DNA of 63,817 nt from NCBI GenBank assembly GCA_036244855.1, contig BQKZ01000323.1, positions 1 to 63,817 of the forward strand, written 5' to 3'. This DNA is from Temnopleurus reevesii (lineage: Eukaryota; Echinodermata; Echinoidea; Temnopleuroida; Temnopleuridae). Shown here one piece after another: positions 13,407 to 27,046 of this stretch (positions are counted from its first letter, which is position 1; every line of letters begins with the position of its first letter). The position numbers and the translations under genes were made by a program. Under the pieces are notes generated by a model. The model saw only the letters and a program-made list of their open reading frames with translations, ran no database searches and was not told the origin of the DNA.

Positions 13407-15400
13407 TACCGTATTGGATATAATGGTTTAATTCTCCATTGCTCGTTATTACTTTGTGCAATAGTCACCACAAATCCATCAAATCATTTCTAAAACCCAC
13501 CATCACCATCCCACCATCGCCGCCGCAACCACCACAAATTCAATTCTCTTACAACCGCTCAATCCTAAAAACGAAGACTACAATTTTCAGAAAAAAACAT
13601 AAGTCTCCTCCCAAGTCTGCATATCATGTTTGGTGTGTAAATCTCCTGCGGGGATATCACGTGACCGCCGTTGTCATGGTTACACAAATTATCTCTGTTG
13701 GGCTTCTATCTACGGAGTAGGATCCTTGTTCTGTTAGATTGATTGGCGATGACTTGGTAGTTGCGTGTATTGTCCAACTAAGATGTACTTCTGAGGAGAA
13801 GACGAGGAGGATGGAGGGTAAACAAGCCATTCAGTGAACGATTCAAGCACTCTCTTCAAGCTCTGTTCTACTACTTGCTTCTTATGTCCTGTTACATCTC
13901 AAAAAATTATCGGGCAAAAAAGTCAAACGAACTGTTGGGCAATGTTTTCATAATTACGTTAGGCAAAAATCCTCCACGGTCAGTACATTAACATTTGCGC
14001 AATACCTTGCCCAACACTCGGTGCGGTTTACACCTAGTCCAATACTAAGGCAGATTTGGCCTTAAAGCAATGGGGGAAATTGCCCAAAAGTTAGTTGAGT
14101 TGACTTTATGCCAAACGGTTATTGCAGTGTACCAGGTTATTTTGCATCATTATCATATTCCGCGAATGTTAAACTATTAACCTATAATAACATCAAAATG
14201 CATAGGAGCACAATACAAGATGTTCCGTGTTCCCCCATCCCTCGGACGAGGTTGGTTACCGGGGCTCATAGAGTATTAACAAGATGAAAATCAATCTGAA
14301 GTCTAAAGACTATATCATCAGTGAATTCTAGTAAATGTCATAAATACCTAATTAAGAATACGGCGCAGAAAGATGCACTTAGTTGAAAAAGAAAATGAGT
14401 GAATATCAAACAATTGATTACAACTAATCAAAATTCTAGTCGTGTCCAAGAATGTGAGATGATGTGTGATTGATAATGGTAGAATATCACACTGCTTGTA
14501 TACCCCTGTATGCACCCCTAGGGGATGAGAATGATTCATCTTTCGAAGCAAAGTACTTAATGGTACCCTGCATTGCCAAGAATCTATCTCATGAATACGG
14601 ATCATTATTGCCTCTAGAATCTTTCGCCCATTACCATGATATAAGACTGTTAATGTTCGTCGGTATCGAGGTGCCTGGAATTGGAAGGAGAGGGGGCTTC
14701 GATCGAGGTTGAAATATGGGGGTGGGGTTTTGACAAAATGAGTGGGGGCATCCCTCAACACCACCAATGTTTTTACATACAAGTTTACCAAGGTTATCCA
14801 AAAGGCAGGTTTTACAATCATCTCTGAAAATGCCTTGAATATTTTTAAAAAATTCTTCAGGATTATTGTTGGCATTATAAAAAAAAATACTTATAATTGC
14901 TACAGGTTTGTCGAGAGTCCTGTCATCCAACCCCCCTATCCTAAAGTGCTTCTAAACTTGGACAGGACATTGTTGGTGGAAATGATATCACAACATTTGC
15001 ACCATACAGACGTGTTAATATTAAACAAGAGAATCCACATACCATCATTATCACAACCAGAAGAAAATCGGCTAACCTAAAAAAATATTTGAATGGGACA
15101 TGCATCTTTGAAATCATTCACTTGAATGGTTGTAGTCACCCAGTCGTACTCGTAAAAACCGCCATCAAGCCGATCACATGTACAGTCTATTGCAAACATT
15201 TACGACCACCTGCAAATTTTGCACTTGTTTCTATACAGTCATATCTTTACTCAAAGAGGATTTACTCACAAATGTGTGCAAGTTGGTCCTTAATTTTCTG
15301 CTCAAATTATTAAATCTATTGTTCATGTAATACTATCAGTTTCCTTGTATTATAGAGAGGTGCCTCAATTTTCTGAAAGATCTTGCGTAATCTCTCTCTC
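13407..15400. other. Mostly no gene recognised; possible decayed coding tract on minus strand
   Basis: A 175-codon minus-strand frame (14348-14875) and overlapping shorter frames occur here. They lack a recognisable domain and shift frame relative to each other. They may be relics connected with the better frame at 15401-15580. Confidence 0.35.
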
Positions 15401-15580
15401 TCACAATGATTTGATCCTCGACATTGCTTTTATCACATGCCTGATGGAATGGGGATCATTGTGTGAGATCTCGCAAAATCTTTCCAAGAGATCAAACTTA
15501 TTTATCTTTTCCAGGGTTTCCTTGCTGGTCTGAGCACTGATGTTTAAGCAGTGAATTGGAGCAAATGTCACCCAAAGATG
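15401..15580 (-). pseudogene. Decayed protein-like frame of unknown family
   Basis: The minus strand is open for 59 codons. It reads HLWVTFAPIHCLN, then ISAQTSKETLEKINKFDLLE, then RFCEISHNDPHSIRHVIK before a TGA. Composition and flow look protein-like and helical. No ATG, no clear splice sites and no family are visible, and further stops follow downstream. A fragment of a decayed transposon protein or an old gene exon is the likeliest explanation. Confidence 0.3.
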
Positions 15581-15947
15581 TCAGTCAAACTCCAATAAAT
15601 GTGTACAGGTTAATACAAATATGAAAAGTGGTCTTAAACTTTTGTAAATGACTGTAATTTAAAAAAAACTTAGCTGCGAGCTTGTCTGAAATTTTTTTTT
15701 TAGTTATGACTGTAAAATTTCCCTCAAACTTGTATAATCTACAAGACATTATTTTGATCCTTGAGATGTGCATGTCATGTATGATTCAATTTCTTCTCAA
15801 GGTACGCGTGGATGTGCATACCAGATGATACTCGGTATAATTAGGGGAGCAGACGCAATTCACACCTTCATAAGTTTTTCGTTCGTGAATATTTGGTTAT
15901 GTTGGTGGGAGCTTTCATCATCCTCATCTTTATTCCTCACAGATAGT
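15581..15947. other. No gene recognised
   Basis: Unremarkable AT-rich sequence between the decayed frame and the CA arrays. Confidence 0.5.
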
Positions 15948-16190
15948 GCACACACAAACACACACACACACACACACACATGCACACACACACATATTAA
16001 GCACACGTACACACGTGCGCGGTTCCGGACTCACGCACATAGCTAAGTAAACATACACACACACACACACACAGACAGCTACATATACACACATATATCC
16101 CCTCTCTCTCTATATATATAGTATTTATCTCTCTATATGTGTTAACTTTTTCATTACGTCCATATCACACACACACACACACACACATGC
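15948..16190. repeat. CA microsatellite cluster
   Basis: Three CA runs (about 15948-15995, 16053-16074, 16168-16188) are separated by TA- and CT-rich sequence. Histidine/threonine-rich frames across them are artefacts. Confidence 0.95.
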
Positions 16191-17501
16191 GCGCGCACAA
16201 AACACAACTGCGTTTCGCATACACGCTAATTAATTTAACTAGCGATATATCAGGGGAAAATATTGACTTGAACAGGCAACCACCTTATTGTCTACATGAA
16301 ATAGACATATTCTTATATCTTATGTATATTTCACTTATCTAAGTATCATCAGAACAGACACAAAAGAAGAAAAGGTTGTTTTTTAAAAAAGTTTGGATTA
16401 AAAAAAACTTACTCAACACAAAAAAAAAATGTAACACGCGTCTCCCTATTATAACATTTTGTCAATCCATCATCATACATATTTATACCATTTTTATGTT
16501 AAAGGGTACCCTTTTAAGCGTATAGAAGCAGTTACATTAAAAGACGGATTAAATGCATTTAAAACCATTCATTCGACATCGAACCAACATTACTTACAGC
16601 AATAAAGCAAAAAGTATGACAATAGTGAAAAGCTATAATCTCCGCGCTTGGTAACGATAAGTTAAGTTAAAAACATAATATTGTGTCCAGCGTTAAAAAT
16701 AACTATTTGTAAAATTCTATTTGAAACAAATGTAAGGAAAAGAAAATACTACTATGCGATGTACGCATTTACGATAGAATAAAATCGGAAGGTACAATCT
16801 GCAGTAGATATAAATGAGTATTAATGACTGCCAAGAAACGAACATTGCTGATGAAAAACATGAATCCAGCGGAATAAACATGAAGACATCATTAAAACAC
16901 ATCGGAACGTAATAATTCATAAGTCTATCGATCATTCATGGTTTAACATCACTAGCGGATCCAGGGGCGAATTCGGCCGCCAGCCCCACCTCATCGGCGC
17001 CGCAGCACACAAATGCCTACATAATTATATAGAAATGAATATCCACCCTTCTCCCCCATATTAGGGATGAGGACCATTTTCATCTTTCTTTATATTCGTA
17101 AGCACGCCAATGTGTCTATGCGTGAGGGGGTATGAAATACTGTCAGTATATGTCCTTGCACGCCGATTGTTTTGAAAAGTGCAGTTGACTACATTCCTAT
17201 AAAAATGTACATTATGAATTTACAGTAAAAATTGATGCATGTGTATTTTTGTGCGTGTGTGTGTGCCATGTGATTATTTGCGTCAATATAAGTGTATGTA
17301 AGCCGTCTTTGTGCATGATTGTATTCATTTGATTTGTACATTTGGTTTGTACAAACAACAACTACAAATATTACACAGGCTTAGCTTTACTTCTTCTGCA
17401 ATAATTTATTATCATGATTTCATTGAAAATCCAAACGGGGGAAATAAGGGACTTTGGTCCCTTAGTTGTTTCTAAATTCTGTCTTTTGGTGCTGTTGCTT
17501 C
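16191..17501. other. No gene recognised
   Basis: AT-rich. A short GC-rich stretch near 16952-17000 has several restriction-site-like words and is discussed among rejected items. Confidence 0.5.
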
Positions 17502-17675
17502 AGGGATCTGTTTCATAAAGTTGTTCATGGAGGTATACACGACTGAACGAACAACTGGTAACCCTTTCCTGCACTCAACGATAACCACTGGTTCTAAATC
17601 GCGCCTGAGAAAGGATCACCAGTCGCTCGCGGAGTCATGCGTAGATTTAGAGACATATTCATGAAACACAACCCT
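17502..17675. mobile_element. TTTCATAAAG-family inverted-repeat element
   Basis: Left end AGGGATCTGTTTCATAAAG and right end ATTCATGAAACACAACCCT are inverse repeats. The interior has AACTGGTAACCC, a variant of GATAACCACTGG, and GAAAGGATCACCAGTCG. A second copy at about 58566-58735 shares this order. It is non-coding. Confidence 0.65.
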
Positions 17676-18369
17676 TGTTTCCAAAGTAAAGGCATCGGAA
17701 GAAATAAATGAAGTCAACCAAAATGATGGTTAGAATAGTTGTACAATGCAATCGGAGCGTGATGTTTTCATGATTTACATTATATGAAATTACCAGGGGT
17801 TGAAATAATATTTGCATCATTTTGTATAGGTATAATAAAGACATTCGAATGCAGACGATCGGTTGCTAGGCAATAGAATTCCTTTAGACTTCACCAAGTT
17901 CTGAGGCTGACGTCAGTGGCTTGTATCGTGATCAATGCTTTGAAAGACACCGAATCTTTTGCAGGATTCTACCCCATCAGGCTTAGTATCTCTTTTTTGT
18001 TTCAAGATCACAATTTCACATTCACATTATTTGAATTAGAGTAATGCCTATTTTGCATATCATTTCGTTTCGATTATTGTTCTCCTATATTTTTCATCAA
18101 AAATAAATTCCAATTACATTGCAATCATGATGTAAGCTGACTATCACAATCGTTAATGCATGTATTGATACAAACGACGGAACGATTATGGAGTGGATTT
18201 TGTAAAAATGGATCGTTATCTTTTGAATTAACAATACTAGATTTGCCTGGGGAAAAAATAGATACGTTTTTTCTGCATTGTGGATGTTTGCTTCTTTTTC
18301 TTTGTATTTTTCTTTGGATTACGCATGCTAATTATTTCCAAGTACATATTTTGTTAATTCAATGTTGCT
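17676..18369. other. No gene recognised
   Basis: AT-rich sequence without support for coding. Confidence 0.5.
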
Positions 18370-19255
18370 GTCATATCCTGATATTTTAGCAATTGTCTGC
18401 CCAATATATGAGGAATTTGGAAAATATGTTAGCATACTTCGAATACTTTATGGTTACGTTACTTTTTGCATATATGTACGTCGAAACAGGCTTTGAACAA
18501 GTTAAATATCCCGCTATGGAGGCATGGGTCTCGAAGAAAACATAAAGGAACAATATTCGACTAATCCAGATGTAGACTCCATACGCCCTTCATCAGTTAT
18601 TGGAACGCGCAATCACAGACGAATCTTCACAAACGCTACTGATAAGTTGCACATACGTCGAAATCCATTATCTCTTAATACATATACGTTTATTCTTAAC
18701 GATTTTTAGTGTATCACCGGCTTGTATTACCTTTGCCTAACGATATAATAATGTACCCACGTTACTCGTGCGTTATGAATGCGTTTTGGGAGAATCTCAA
18801 ATTATCTCGGCGTATTTTGACTTATGGGTGACAAACGAAAGACGTTTATGAATATTTTATGTAAATGTGTCGTGAAAGTTAACATGTGTCGACGCTTGCT
18901 TAACGTCCCTATTCATAATGCAGACTGTATGACCTGTACATCTGCAAACGTTGACAAATATTGTACATGAACAACATATTCCGATGAACTCGACAAACTT
19001 AATGACTTATAGCAAAATCTTTAGCGTGCTCATAAGGAATGCAAAACGTGTACACAACGTATTAGACGTATACTCGACGTATGACCACATTAGTCACTTT
19101 TTCGCTCAACAAAATACACTGTCTTGAAAGTCGAGGTACGACAAGAGCAATAAGTTGTAATCAAAGGAGATAGACGAATCAATCGCTATAATACGTTGAT
19201 GGATTACTGCAAATAAGTTTCTAATACATTATATATTACGCATAGAAATTCCCTA
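18370..19255. mobile_element. CGTA-rich dispersed element, copy 1
   Basis: It contains GCCCAATATATGAGGAATTT followed by GCATAC and TACGTCGAA words. A later block with TGTCTTGAAAGTCGAGGTAC aligns with 50032 onward in copy 3. ACGT, CGTA and TACG words are dense although the surroundings are CpG-poor. It is non-coding. Confidence 0.55.
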
Positions 19256-20384
19256 GACTAAAAAAAGAAAATAATCTTTCGAATAAAGGTATTTTTTACA
19301 TAATTTCATACGATGGACTTACACTATATACAACGTAAGAGTATGACAGCACCATGAAGGCATTTTGAAAGAGAGATGTTTACGTATTTTGTACTATATC
19401 TTCTAATCTGACGTCATATAAACCATTTGAAATCTTTGGTGTATAATCATTTTTTGTCCTTTCTTCTACAAACTTGCCCACCACGTCTGTTTAGCTGATG
19501 TAACATGGACCATAAAATCACCTTGGAAAGAGGCCACAGCAACCCCCCCCCCCCGTACACACACAAACATTTTTCTTCAGAAAATGCGTGTAAACATAAT
19601 GGCAGTATGTAGAATTATTGACAACAACCATTTCACTTTCAGCTCCGCCACTTTTCGAGACATTTTGCGGAGCCTGCAATTTGTCTCTTTCAATTTTCCT
19701 TTATAATTCTTTGAGCATTTCTTAATATTCTTACATCGATTTAGCAGTTTAACTTCCACCGCGACCAATCTTTTGAGGGTTGCTCTTAATTCCCGAGTGA
19801 CTTAAGCTTGCAAAATACTAAATAGGATGAAGGATATGAGAGGAAAGTGGCAATCAGAACATTAAGTAGCCGCGAGTGAAAAAGTCAAGCAGACATAAGT
19901 CAAATTATTAAAATTTGCAGGTTTTTTCCTCTTCATTTTCCCAACATGACTAAAAATAAGTCTTTCAAGGCATCGCATGTCTTGAAATGACATGTGACAC
20001 AAAATCATTACCTGCAGCATTTCTGCGTTTCTTTCTCAACAATTTTTTCATATTTTCTCTCCTATCTATTATCGCCTCTCTCTCTCTCTCTATCCTTTTT
20101 TATCACGTTTTTTTTTTTTTTATCTCCCATATGCATTTGCCTCAGCCAGGGTTGATTTATTGTAAGGAGCATACACACTATGTAAATATATTACTGGAAC
20201 TTAATTGTTGCAGAATGTTCATTATGTAGCAAATCCCTCAGGTGCACTGTTTCGGTTTTTTTTTGGGGGGGGTGTTTTTCTGAGGGAAATTGCATATTTT
20301 TGGAATATACAATTGTATCTTACGTTACATGATATCCCCTGTGATGCGGTTATTAGATAAAAGTAATGCGCTCGGAGTGAATGA
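19256..20384. other. No gene recognised; poly-C, TC and T runs
   Basis: A poly-C run lies near 19542-19555, a TC microsatellite near 20077-20092 and a T run near 20110. Confidence 0.5.
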
Positions 20385-20640
20385 TAACATCATCTTGCCA
20401 GAGGGTTCGAATCCCGCAACCGTCGTGTTTTGCAAAGATTTTCGGTACATGTTTTAATAGTATAAGAACCATCAGCACTCAGAAAGTGCGTAATCTCATA
20501 GTCTTGTTGGTAAAATGTTGAAACAAACAAACAAACAAACAACAAACATGCCCTGACACCGGATAAGTGTGAATGGGGTGTGAGTCTCCTAGCAACCCCT
20601 AATCCAAAGCCACTCATCAGATGGTGGATGCGAATACGTT
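20385..20640. mobile_element. Possible tRNA-related SINE fragment
   Basis: GAGGGTTCGAATCCCGC matches a pol III B box, and a (CAAA)n-like run ends the fragment near 20520-20550. No A box is visible, so it is at most a partial element. The RLRDSNPLA peptide seen on the opposite strand comes from this B box. Confidence 0.3.
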
Positions 20641-23600
20641 GACTTATGGCAGGGATTGAAAGGATTAAACAGGAAAAGTGTGAGCAAAAGCAGAAGATTG
20701 AGGCCCCTAATCCTCTTAGAAGTGTAGGATACTGTCCACGGGGAATTGATCATGCATTTGGGGTTGACTTGGGTTGGACACCGATCTCTAAGTGCCTTAG
20801 AGTACTGTCAAGATAGATCTACTCGTTTTGACACACAACCCTTTGATATGCTTGTAAGGAATATCGCGAATTCTTTAGAAACTGCATGAGGAATAATTGT
20901 TCAAGCCTCTGCAGTGAACGTTTATTATTGACCAGAGAGTATGTCGACAGAGTGTAGTAAATAGCTATGGATCCATTTCAACATCTCATTGAAAAAAATA
21001 AAAAAATCGTAATTTCTTCTTTAAAGATCCGCGATCAGGATAAAAAAGATATGATGCTGAAACAAAACAAGAAACAAAAGGAAAAAAGGGGAAAATATTT
21101 GTCTGAAAAGGTGCCTTCTTTGACAGCATGATTTGGCTGCAAAAATACAAATATATGGATGACGATTGGAGATGATAATTGACTGGTGTGATTAATGTCA
21201 TATCAAACTGAAAACATTGGTTGTTGCATATCCAAAGCATAAACATTTTTAATGAAGAGCACTCAAAATCATGATTATCATTTAATCGAATGTATTGGGG
21301 AAATACATAAATTTATCAATTTAGACTTCATCGAAATAAGCAGTCAACATGTTGTTCATATCTTGTCTTCTTCATTGCACAAAAGGTAAAAATAAAATAA
21401 AATAAATAAATAATTGAAACTGATCTAGCTATTGTTTGCTTACAATTGATGAAACAACATTTGTCCGTACTATAATACTCATGCTATTGTCTCAGCACCT
21501 TAAATTCAAATTGACCTTTCCAAAGTCATTAGTAGCACTGATATTGCAATGGAATATACAAACCTCCAAGTCAATAAGTCAAGGAAATCAAGAGGAGCTC
21601 ATCATAAGATCATTAAGTGACCTGTCTCACTTGCATATGATGCTCTCGAATGAACGAAATAATTTTATCGATTTATCCTTGCCCTTGTGGTAAAGGTAGA
21701 AACTAGGAATGAGGTGACGGTCAGTGTATGAATTTTAAGGCTGCCATTCTTTTTCTAACACCAATGTACAAATCGGTTGAATGAAAGGTCACTCAGCCAA
21801 GAATTTATCATAAAATGAGGCTGACATTATGGAATCATGACTCTAAATATCAATTAATGTTATAATATAATGCTAAATCATTTTGAAAAATATCATCAGG
21901 ATAGATGGATGTTATTGGCTCTCACCCCGCCTCCCCCCCCCCCCCAAGAAAACCTAACAACACACATATTTCTCAGTTATATTTCACACTGTTTTATTTA
22001 TTTACAGCTTACATTCAGATGCAGACCATTTTAAATGGTTATAAAACATAAAATTATTCTCGATGGGATGTATATATAGCACTATTTATACTTAAAGACG
22101 GTCAAGATGCAGACATTAGTTTGAAACGAGCTGATGTATATTTCATAAATTGTTTTACATGCATACATCAAAATTTAATGTGTACAAAATTAGGAAAATA
22201 TTTTCTAGCTTATCTTATTTTGACCTTGCCGATCGATCGTTATTCCTACAGAGTGCCTACAGAATCGACCCAAGGGAACACGGGGCAAGATCAATGGGTT
22301 TTCTACTATTATTGTGTGTGGAGTGGGAATTCGCATTTATTTTGCACGTGGGGCGGTGGGCTGTTGAAGAAAACGACGTACGACGTTACTTTTGCTTCGC
22401 GCTAATTAAGCCATTGCTTGGACAATTTTGATGAATAAAACTATGAACATGCACTGATTTGATATTTAAAACTACATTGTGGTATTATTTTCAATGCAGC
22501 ACACAAATTGTTAAAAAATTACTCAAAGTTGACTACTTAACTAAACATATTTTTTTTAATTATCATAATTAGTTCTGTTAAAATTAGTGATAGATATTTA
22601 ACTTTACATTCGTAATAATCAGAAATTTTGCCAGGGTCATCAAATTATTCAAACATTTAATTGTTCATATATTGAAAATATCGGACTTGATTGATGAGCA
22701 TTTTCCATTTTGTTAAAGGATTGCAACTACTTATAAATCAACTTGCACTGTAAACTAACTTGTGTTTTTGGTTTTGCCTGTAAATATCACCTACCCTCAC
22801 GGTTTTAGCCAGTAAAGACAATAAAACAAGAATGCCAGGTAAATGGAAAGTTTACATGGCGGTTAGCAACGTTTGCCACAAAAGTAGATCGAAAAGTGAA
22901 TGCCAATTTGAGAAAAAGGGATTCATCTATTTATATTTTCATTAACAATGTATTGTACTTAAATGTCAAGTTATATTTCTGAGAGTTTTCCCACGTGTTC
23001 TAATCAGCTAATTACACGCGAAACGTTATTATAGCAATATTCAACCTTGTTCCGTGCATTTCCTTTCGTGTATCTTCCCTATATCGTTTCTCCTCTGAAA
23101 AAAAATGATATGACACATATTTAACGACGTGCAAGGAAAGTACACTCCTGAATTTTAAATTTGTATGAAGCACGTTTTAAAGAATAAATTAATTTAGTTA
23201 CTTTACATATTAAGTGTTGAAAAATTGGTAAATTATGACAAGATCCAAATCGCTTTCTTTTTCTACTCACACAACTGTTCACGTATAGGTGTGAATAGCC
23301 TAACATCTATATTCAACAGCAATGGCATGGATCTTTTTATGGATAAAAGTTTTATATATATTTTGACAGTTTTTAAACTTGAAAGGTAACTTAGCAAATT
23401 CAGCGAGAGGTCGAAAATTACCCCTTGTAAAGTTACTTTTATTTCACATGTAGAGTATGAGGGATACCGTATACGCGATTTCTTAACCTAATTTCGACCA
23501 AAGATTTATATGGCTTCTTGAAGATGTAAACAGATTATACTGTCCTTAACTAAGCTTACAATAGATATAGCAAAGTAGATATGTTATGGGTAGGCTATGT

Positions 23601-26600
23601 AGCTTTTGATAACAATCTTACTGTTTGATTCGTCGTCATGGGCGGCGAGGTGTGGCAGAAAGCGTAAGACCTATGTTTACACTTTAAAAACAGATGATGA
23701 AAACAGTTGGCACATATGAACTAAAAATATTATGATGGACAGGACTAACTGGAAGACAGCTTAGCCGACTGGTAGGTACGTAGGTATAGGTGAGAAAAAA
23801 TGACAAATGAATTCGACATACTAACCAATTTTATTCACGCGTTCACATTAACACAAATAAACACAAAATAAAGTGGCTTCTCTTTGTATTTACTGAGCAA
23901 ACGTGACATATGTTTAATATCTATTTCTCTGCACAATGATATGGAATGAAATTCTTCTGTTTGAATTGAAGCGTTCACTATGTCCAAATTCTTGTCCCTT
24001 CTTCTCATAGTGACTCTGTGCAACCGTTGCGTGACATCAGTCTTCTCGTTAAGAGGAAATGTCCTAATACATCAGGTTTGGTGGACCATGTGTCTTTATG
24101 GAAACAACATCCCCAAATTGAAAAAAGCAGCATTAGAAAAGGCTTGTTTCGGCAATGAAGCACAAAACTCGTCATCATAGTCATTGAAGCATTAGCTGAA
24201 GGGTCGTGGGTCTGAAGAGTCATTGTCCGGGATGTTTTTACTGAATAAGGTACACTATGTACGGCGGTGAAAAGGAGAGAAAACATTTTCATAATCTATC
24301 AAAATGAACTCTCCAACGTGGTTGTTGGCAGTATTGTGACGTCGGGGAGCAATGAGGTACAGAAACAGCACTCCTATCACGCATTTGTCCTTATAGAATG
24401 TGTTGATACAGTGTATATATAACACAAATTTGCTGTCTTGTCTTGTTATTATTTCTAACAGTTTACCATTATGATTTTTTTTCGTAAGCCAGGAAAAAAT
24501 AACGCACATAAACTTAAAAAGAAAATTATCTAAAAAATAACAGCGTCAAAAAAGGAATACGTACTCTTTTCACAAGAAGATTTAAATACGTGCTCTAACA
24601 ATTTCTTATCACATGAACCATGCCTCATTCGTACTTGTACCTGTCTTTGTACCTGAGCAATTAAAACGCAATCTATCCCGTCACACCAAGTAAAAAAGGG
24701 GTGCACAAAACCCTTGCAAAAAGGTCCAATCTGCGACAAGCCTCTAAAAGGTGTAGTATCACACCCTTTTGATGTACACGCTTAGAAAAGATAGATGCAG
24801 AAAAGTGGAAAAATACAGAAGAAAGATGAAATAGTGTACAGCCTCAAGCAGACACTAAGTTACGTTAAGGAGTCACTGTTTGATATTTTTTAAAGTTTAT
24901 GCATGGGAGTGTTGCAGGATCCAATAAGGGAGAAGACAGCAATACCACATCCTAAAAGACGCGGGTGCGAATCTGAACACTCTACAGAATGCAATCTCAA
25001 CTTTTGTGGTTCGATTTTTCACCCCAAACCGTGCAATATTGCACCCAGAAAGGCGCTTCCTGTGCTGCATTTGTTTGCAATGTTAGACCTTCATTTCTAA
25101 GTGTGTATACATCTTTTGCCCTTGCCTTGGCATGACTTTGTAAGGTTAAGAAGATAGCCTCGATAACAGGTTAGCGCCTGGGGATTGGTGTTGTAAGGGT
25201 GCTGGGTAGATAGAGATCATCAATCACAAGCGTATTAAATATAACACATCTCACCGAAATACATCTTCACCCATTTCATTTCGATATCTTTCCTATTCTA
25301 ATGCAAGACTCATTAAAAAAAATATTTTAATGTAATAATTCAACTTCCATTTCATCTTCTAGGTTGCTGTTTAGGATGCTTTACACGTGTCAAAGTTTCG
25401 CTTTTCTTCTTTTAGTTACATTTTATGTTCAAGAGAAAACATGGTTCATCATTAAAATCAAGACATGTATATTTAAATGTAAACTGATTTTATTCTCAGC
25501 CCTTGTATTTCTGCAGATTCTCAATGTTTAATGTATCGTTCAAGCGAGTTTAGTTTCATTTTAACTAAAGCAAACATCCGTATTTGACAATGAATCTTAA
25601 AGTATGAATAGTTTCAAGATAAAGCCACAAAATCAATGGAATATGATTGAAATTCAGTTTTGGGGAATTTATTATGTTTTTTTTTAATACTTATCCTTTC
25701 TCTTAAGGTCGTAAGACTAAAAGTCGTGTAGTGTAGGATGACCTCAAATCATTTTCATTTGCATGTAAACATTTACAAGCAACCAGACACAAAATCATCA
25801 TTTGATATAATATAAAAAGAAATTGTTGTACTATACGGTAGATATAATGAATGATACGGAGAAACATCACAGGACAATTTAACAATCTAAATTAAAAGAA
25901 AGAATAGAAATAATTTCATACATTTTTCAAGAACCTGATCAAAAATTCCCATTAGTGCGCAGAAAACTGTCAACCCACCTTTGTGTTTTGTAAACGTGTG
26001 CTTATACCACATTTATAGCGTGGTTGTTATGATATTAAATTGTACATGATCAAGCCATGGTAACAGTCACTTCGACTGCTTAATCATGTTCGTAGTTTTA
26101 CGACGAGGTGTCGTCCTTTTGAAGAAAAATAAGTTTGATACATCAATAAGTAATCTTCATAATATTTTATTTCTAGTATCGATTAGACTTCATTCTGAAG
26201 CTACCATTTTTTTTTTAATGAAACTCATTTTATTACTTGATTTTAAAAGTACAGATGGAAATGTGTATGTATGTGTGTGTGTGTGTTTGTGTGTGTTCAA
26301 GTATGTGCTGTCATTTGTTTCTGTAAATGCTTGTCTAGAACGATATTTCGCGATTTGTCATGTTGCATGTTTTGAATTCCAATTTGATTCAATTCAATTT
26401 AAAATCATTGTGACTATGCAATTTTAAATAATTATATTATGAGAGGGGAAAAAAGAAAATTAAAGAGTTTATCGATTCAAATTACAGATGTTTCACAACT
26501 TTATGCAAATTCTGAAAAAAAAATACTCACTTGAATATGGTGATATGCATGGAATATGCATAATCATTTGAAAGAAATACCAATACACTTTGGTAAATAT

Positions 26601-26731
26601 AAATATGTTGCCCAAAATTAGACCTATCAGGCGAATACAAAAGTGTGAAACATGTCATTTATTTGTCCGATCTTGTTTCAACATCTAATTAACCTTCGTG
26701 CAAAAAAGGACGCGACGATGAAAAACCCTAA
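20641..26731. other. No gene recognised in a 6-kb block
   Basis: This block is AT-rich with few repeats that I can place. It has a poly-C run (about 21930-21945), a GT microsatellite (about 26268-26298), and hairpin-like repeats with GTATCACACCCTTTTGATGT near 24755. All open frames are under 115 codons and none shows a domain. Confidence 0.5.
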
Positions 26732-27043
26732 GGCCCGTATTCCGATAGCGAGGTTTAAGTTAACCCTGGTCTAAATTTGTGGTTTAAGTATGGGTAGCCA
26801 AAAGAGGCTTGAATCTCTAACAGTCGATATTTAATTTACCAGCTCATTTGGCGCTCATATTATTTAAAACTGTCTCGCAATAAAAACTTCAATAGTTTTC
26901 TACATCATTAGAGCATGTGAAAAGAGAGCAGTTAATAAGAGAATTATACATTGTATATAAAGTTTTTGCACTTTTGGCTACCCATACTTAAACTACAGAT
27001 TTAGACCAGGGTTAACTTAAACCTCGCTATCGGAATACGGGCC
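26732..27043. mobile_element. 312-bp MITE with 72-bp inverted repeats and TAA target duplication
   Basis: Left end GGCCCGTATTCCGATAGCGA and the inverse right end agree for about 72 bases with only two or so mismatches. The element is flanked by TAA at 26729-26731 and 27044-27046. The 3-base TAA duplication and GGCCCG termini fit a PIF/Harbinger-type non-autonomous element. The interior is AT-rich and non-coding. Confidence 0.8.
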
Positions 27044-27046
27044 TAA

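Noticed and set aside
16952..17000. Cluster of BamHI, EcoRI and NotI-like words suggesting cloning vector
   Set aside because: The sites are imperfect, there is no polylinker order or vector backbone, and the stretch merges smoothly into genomic sequence. It is more likely a repeat fragment.
20390..20617. 75-codon minus frame ending RLRDSNPLAR
   Set aside because: That peptide arises from reading the B-box word GGTTCGAATCCCGC on the opposite strand, and the rest is a repeat with a CAAA run.
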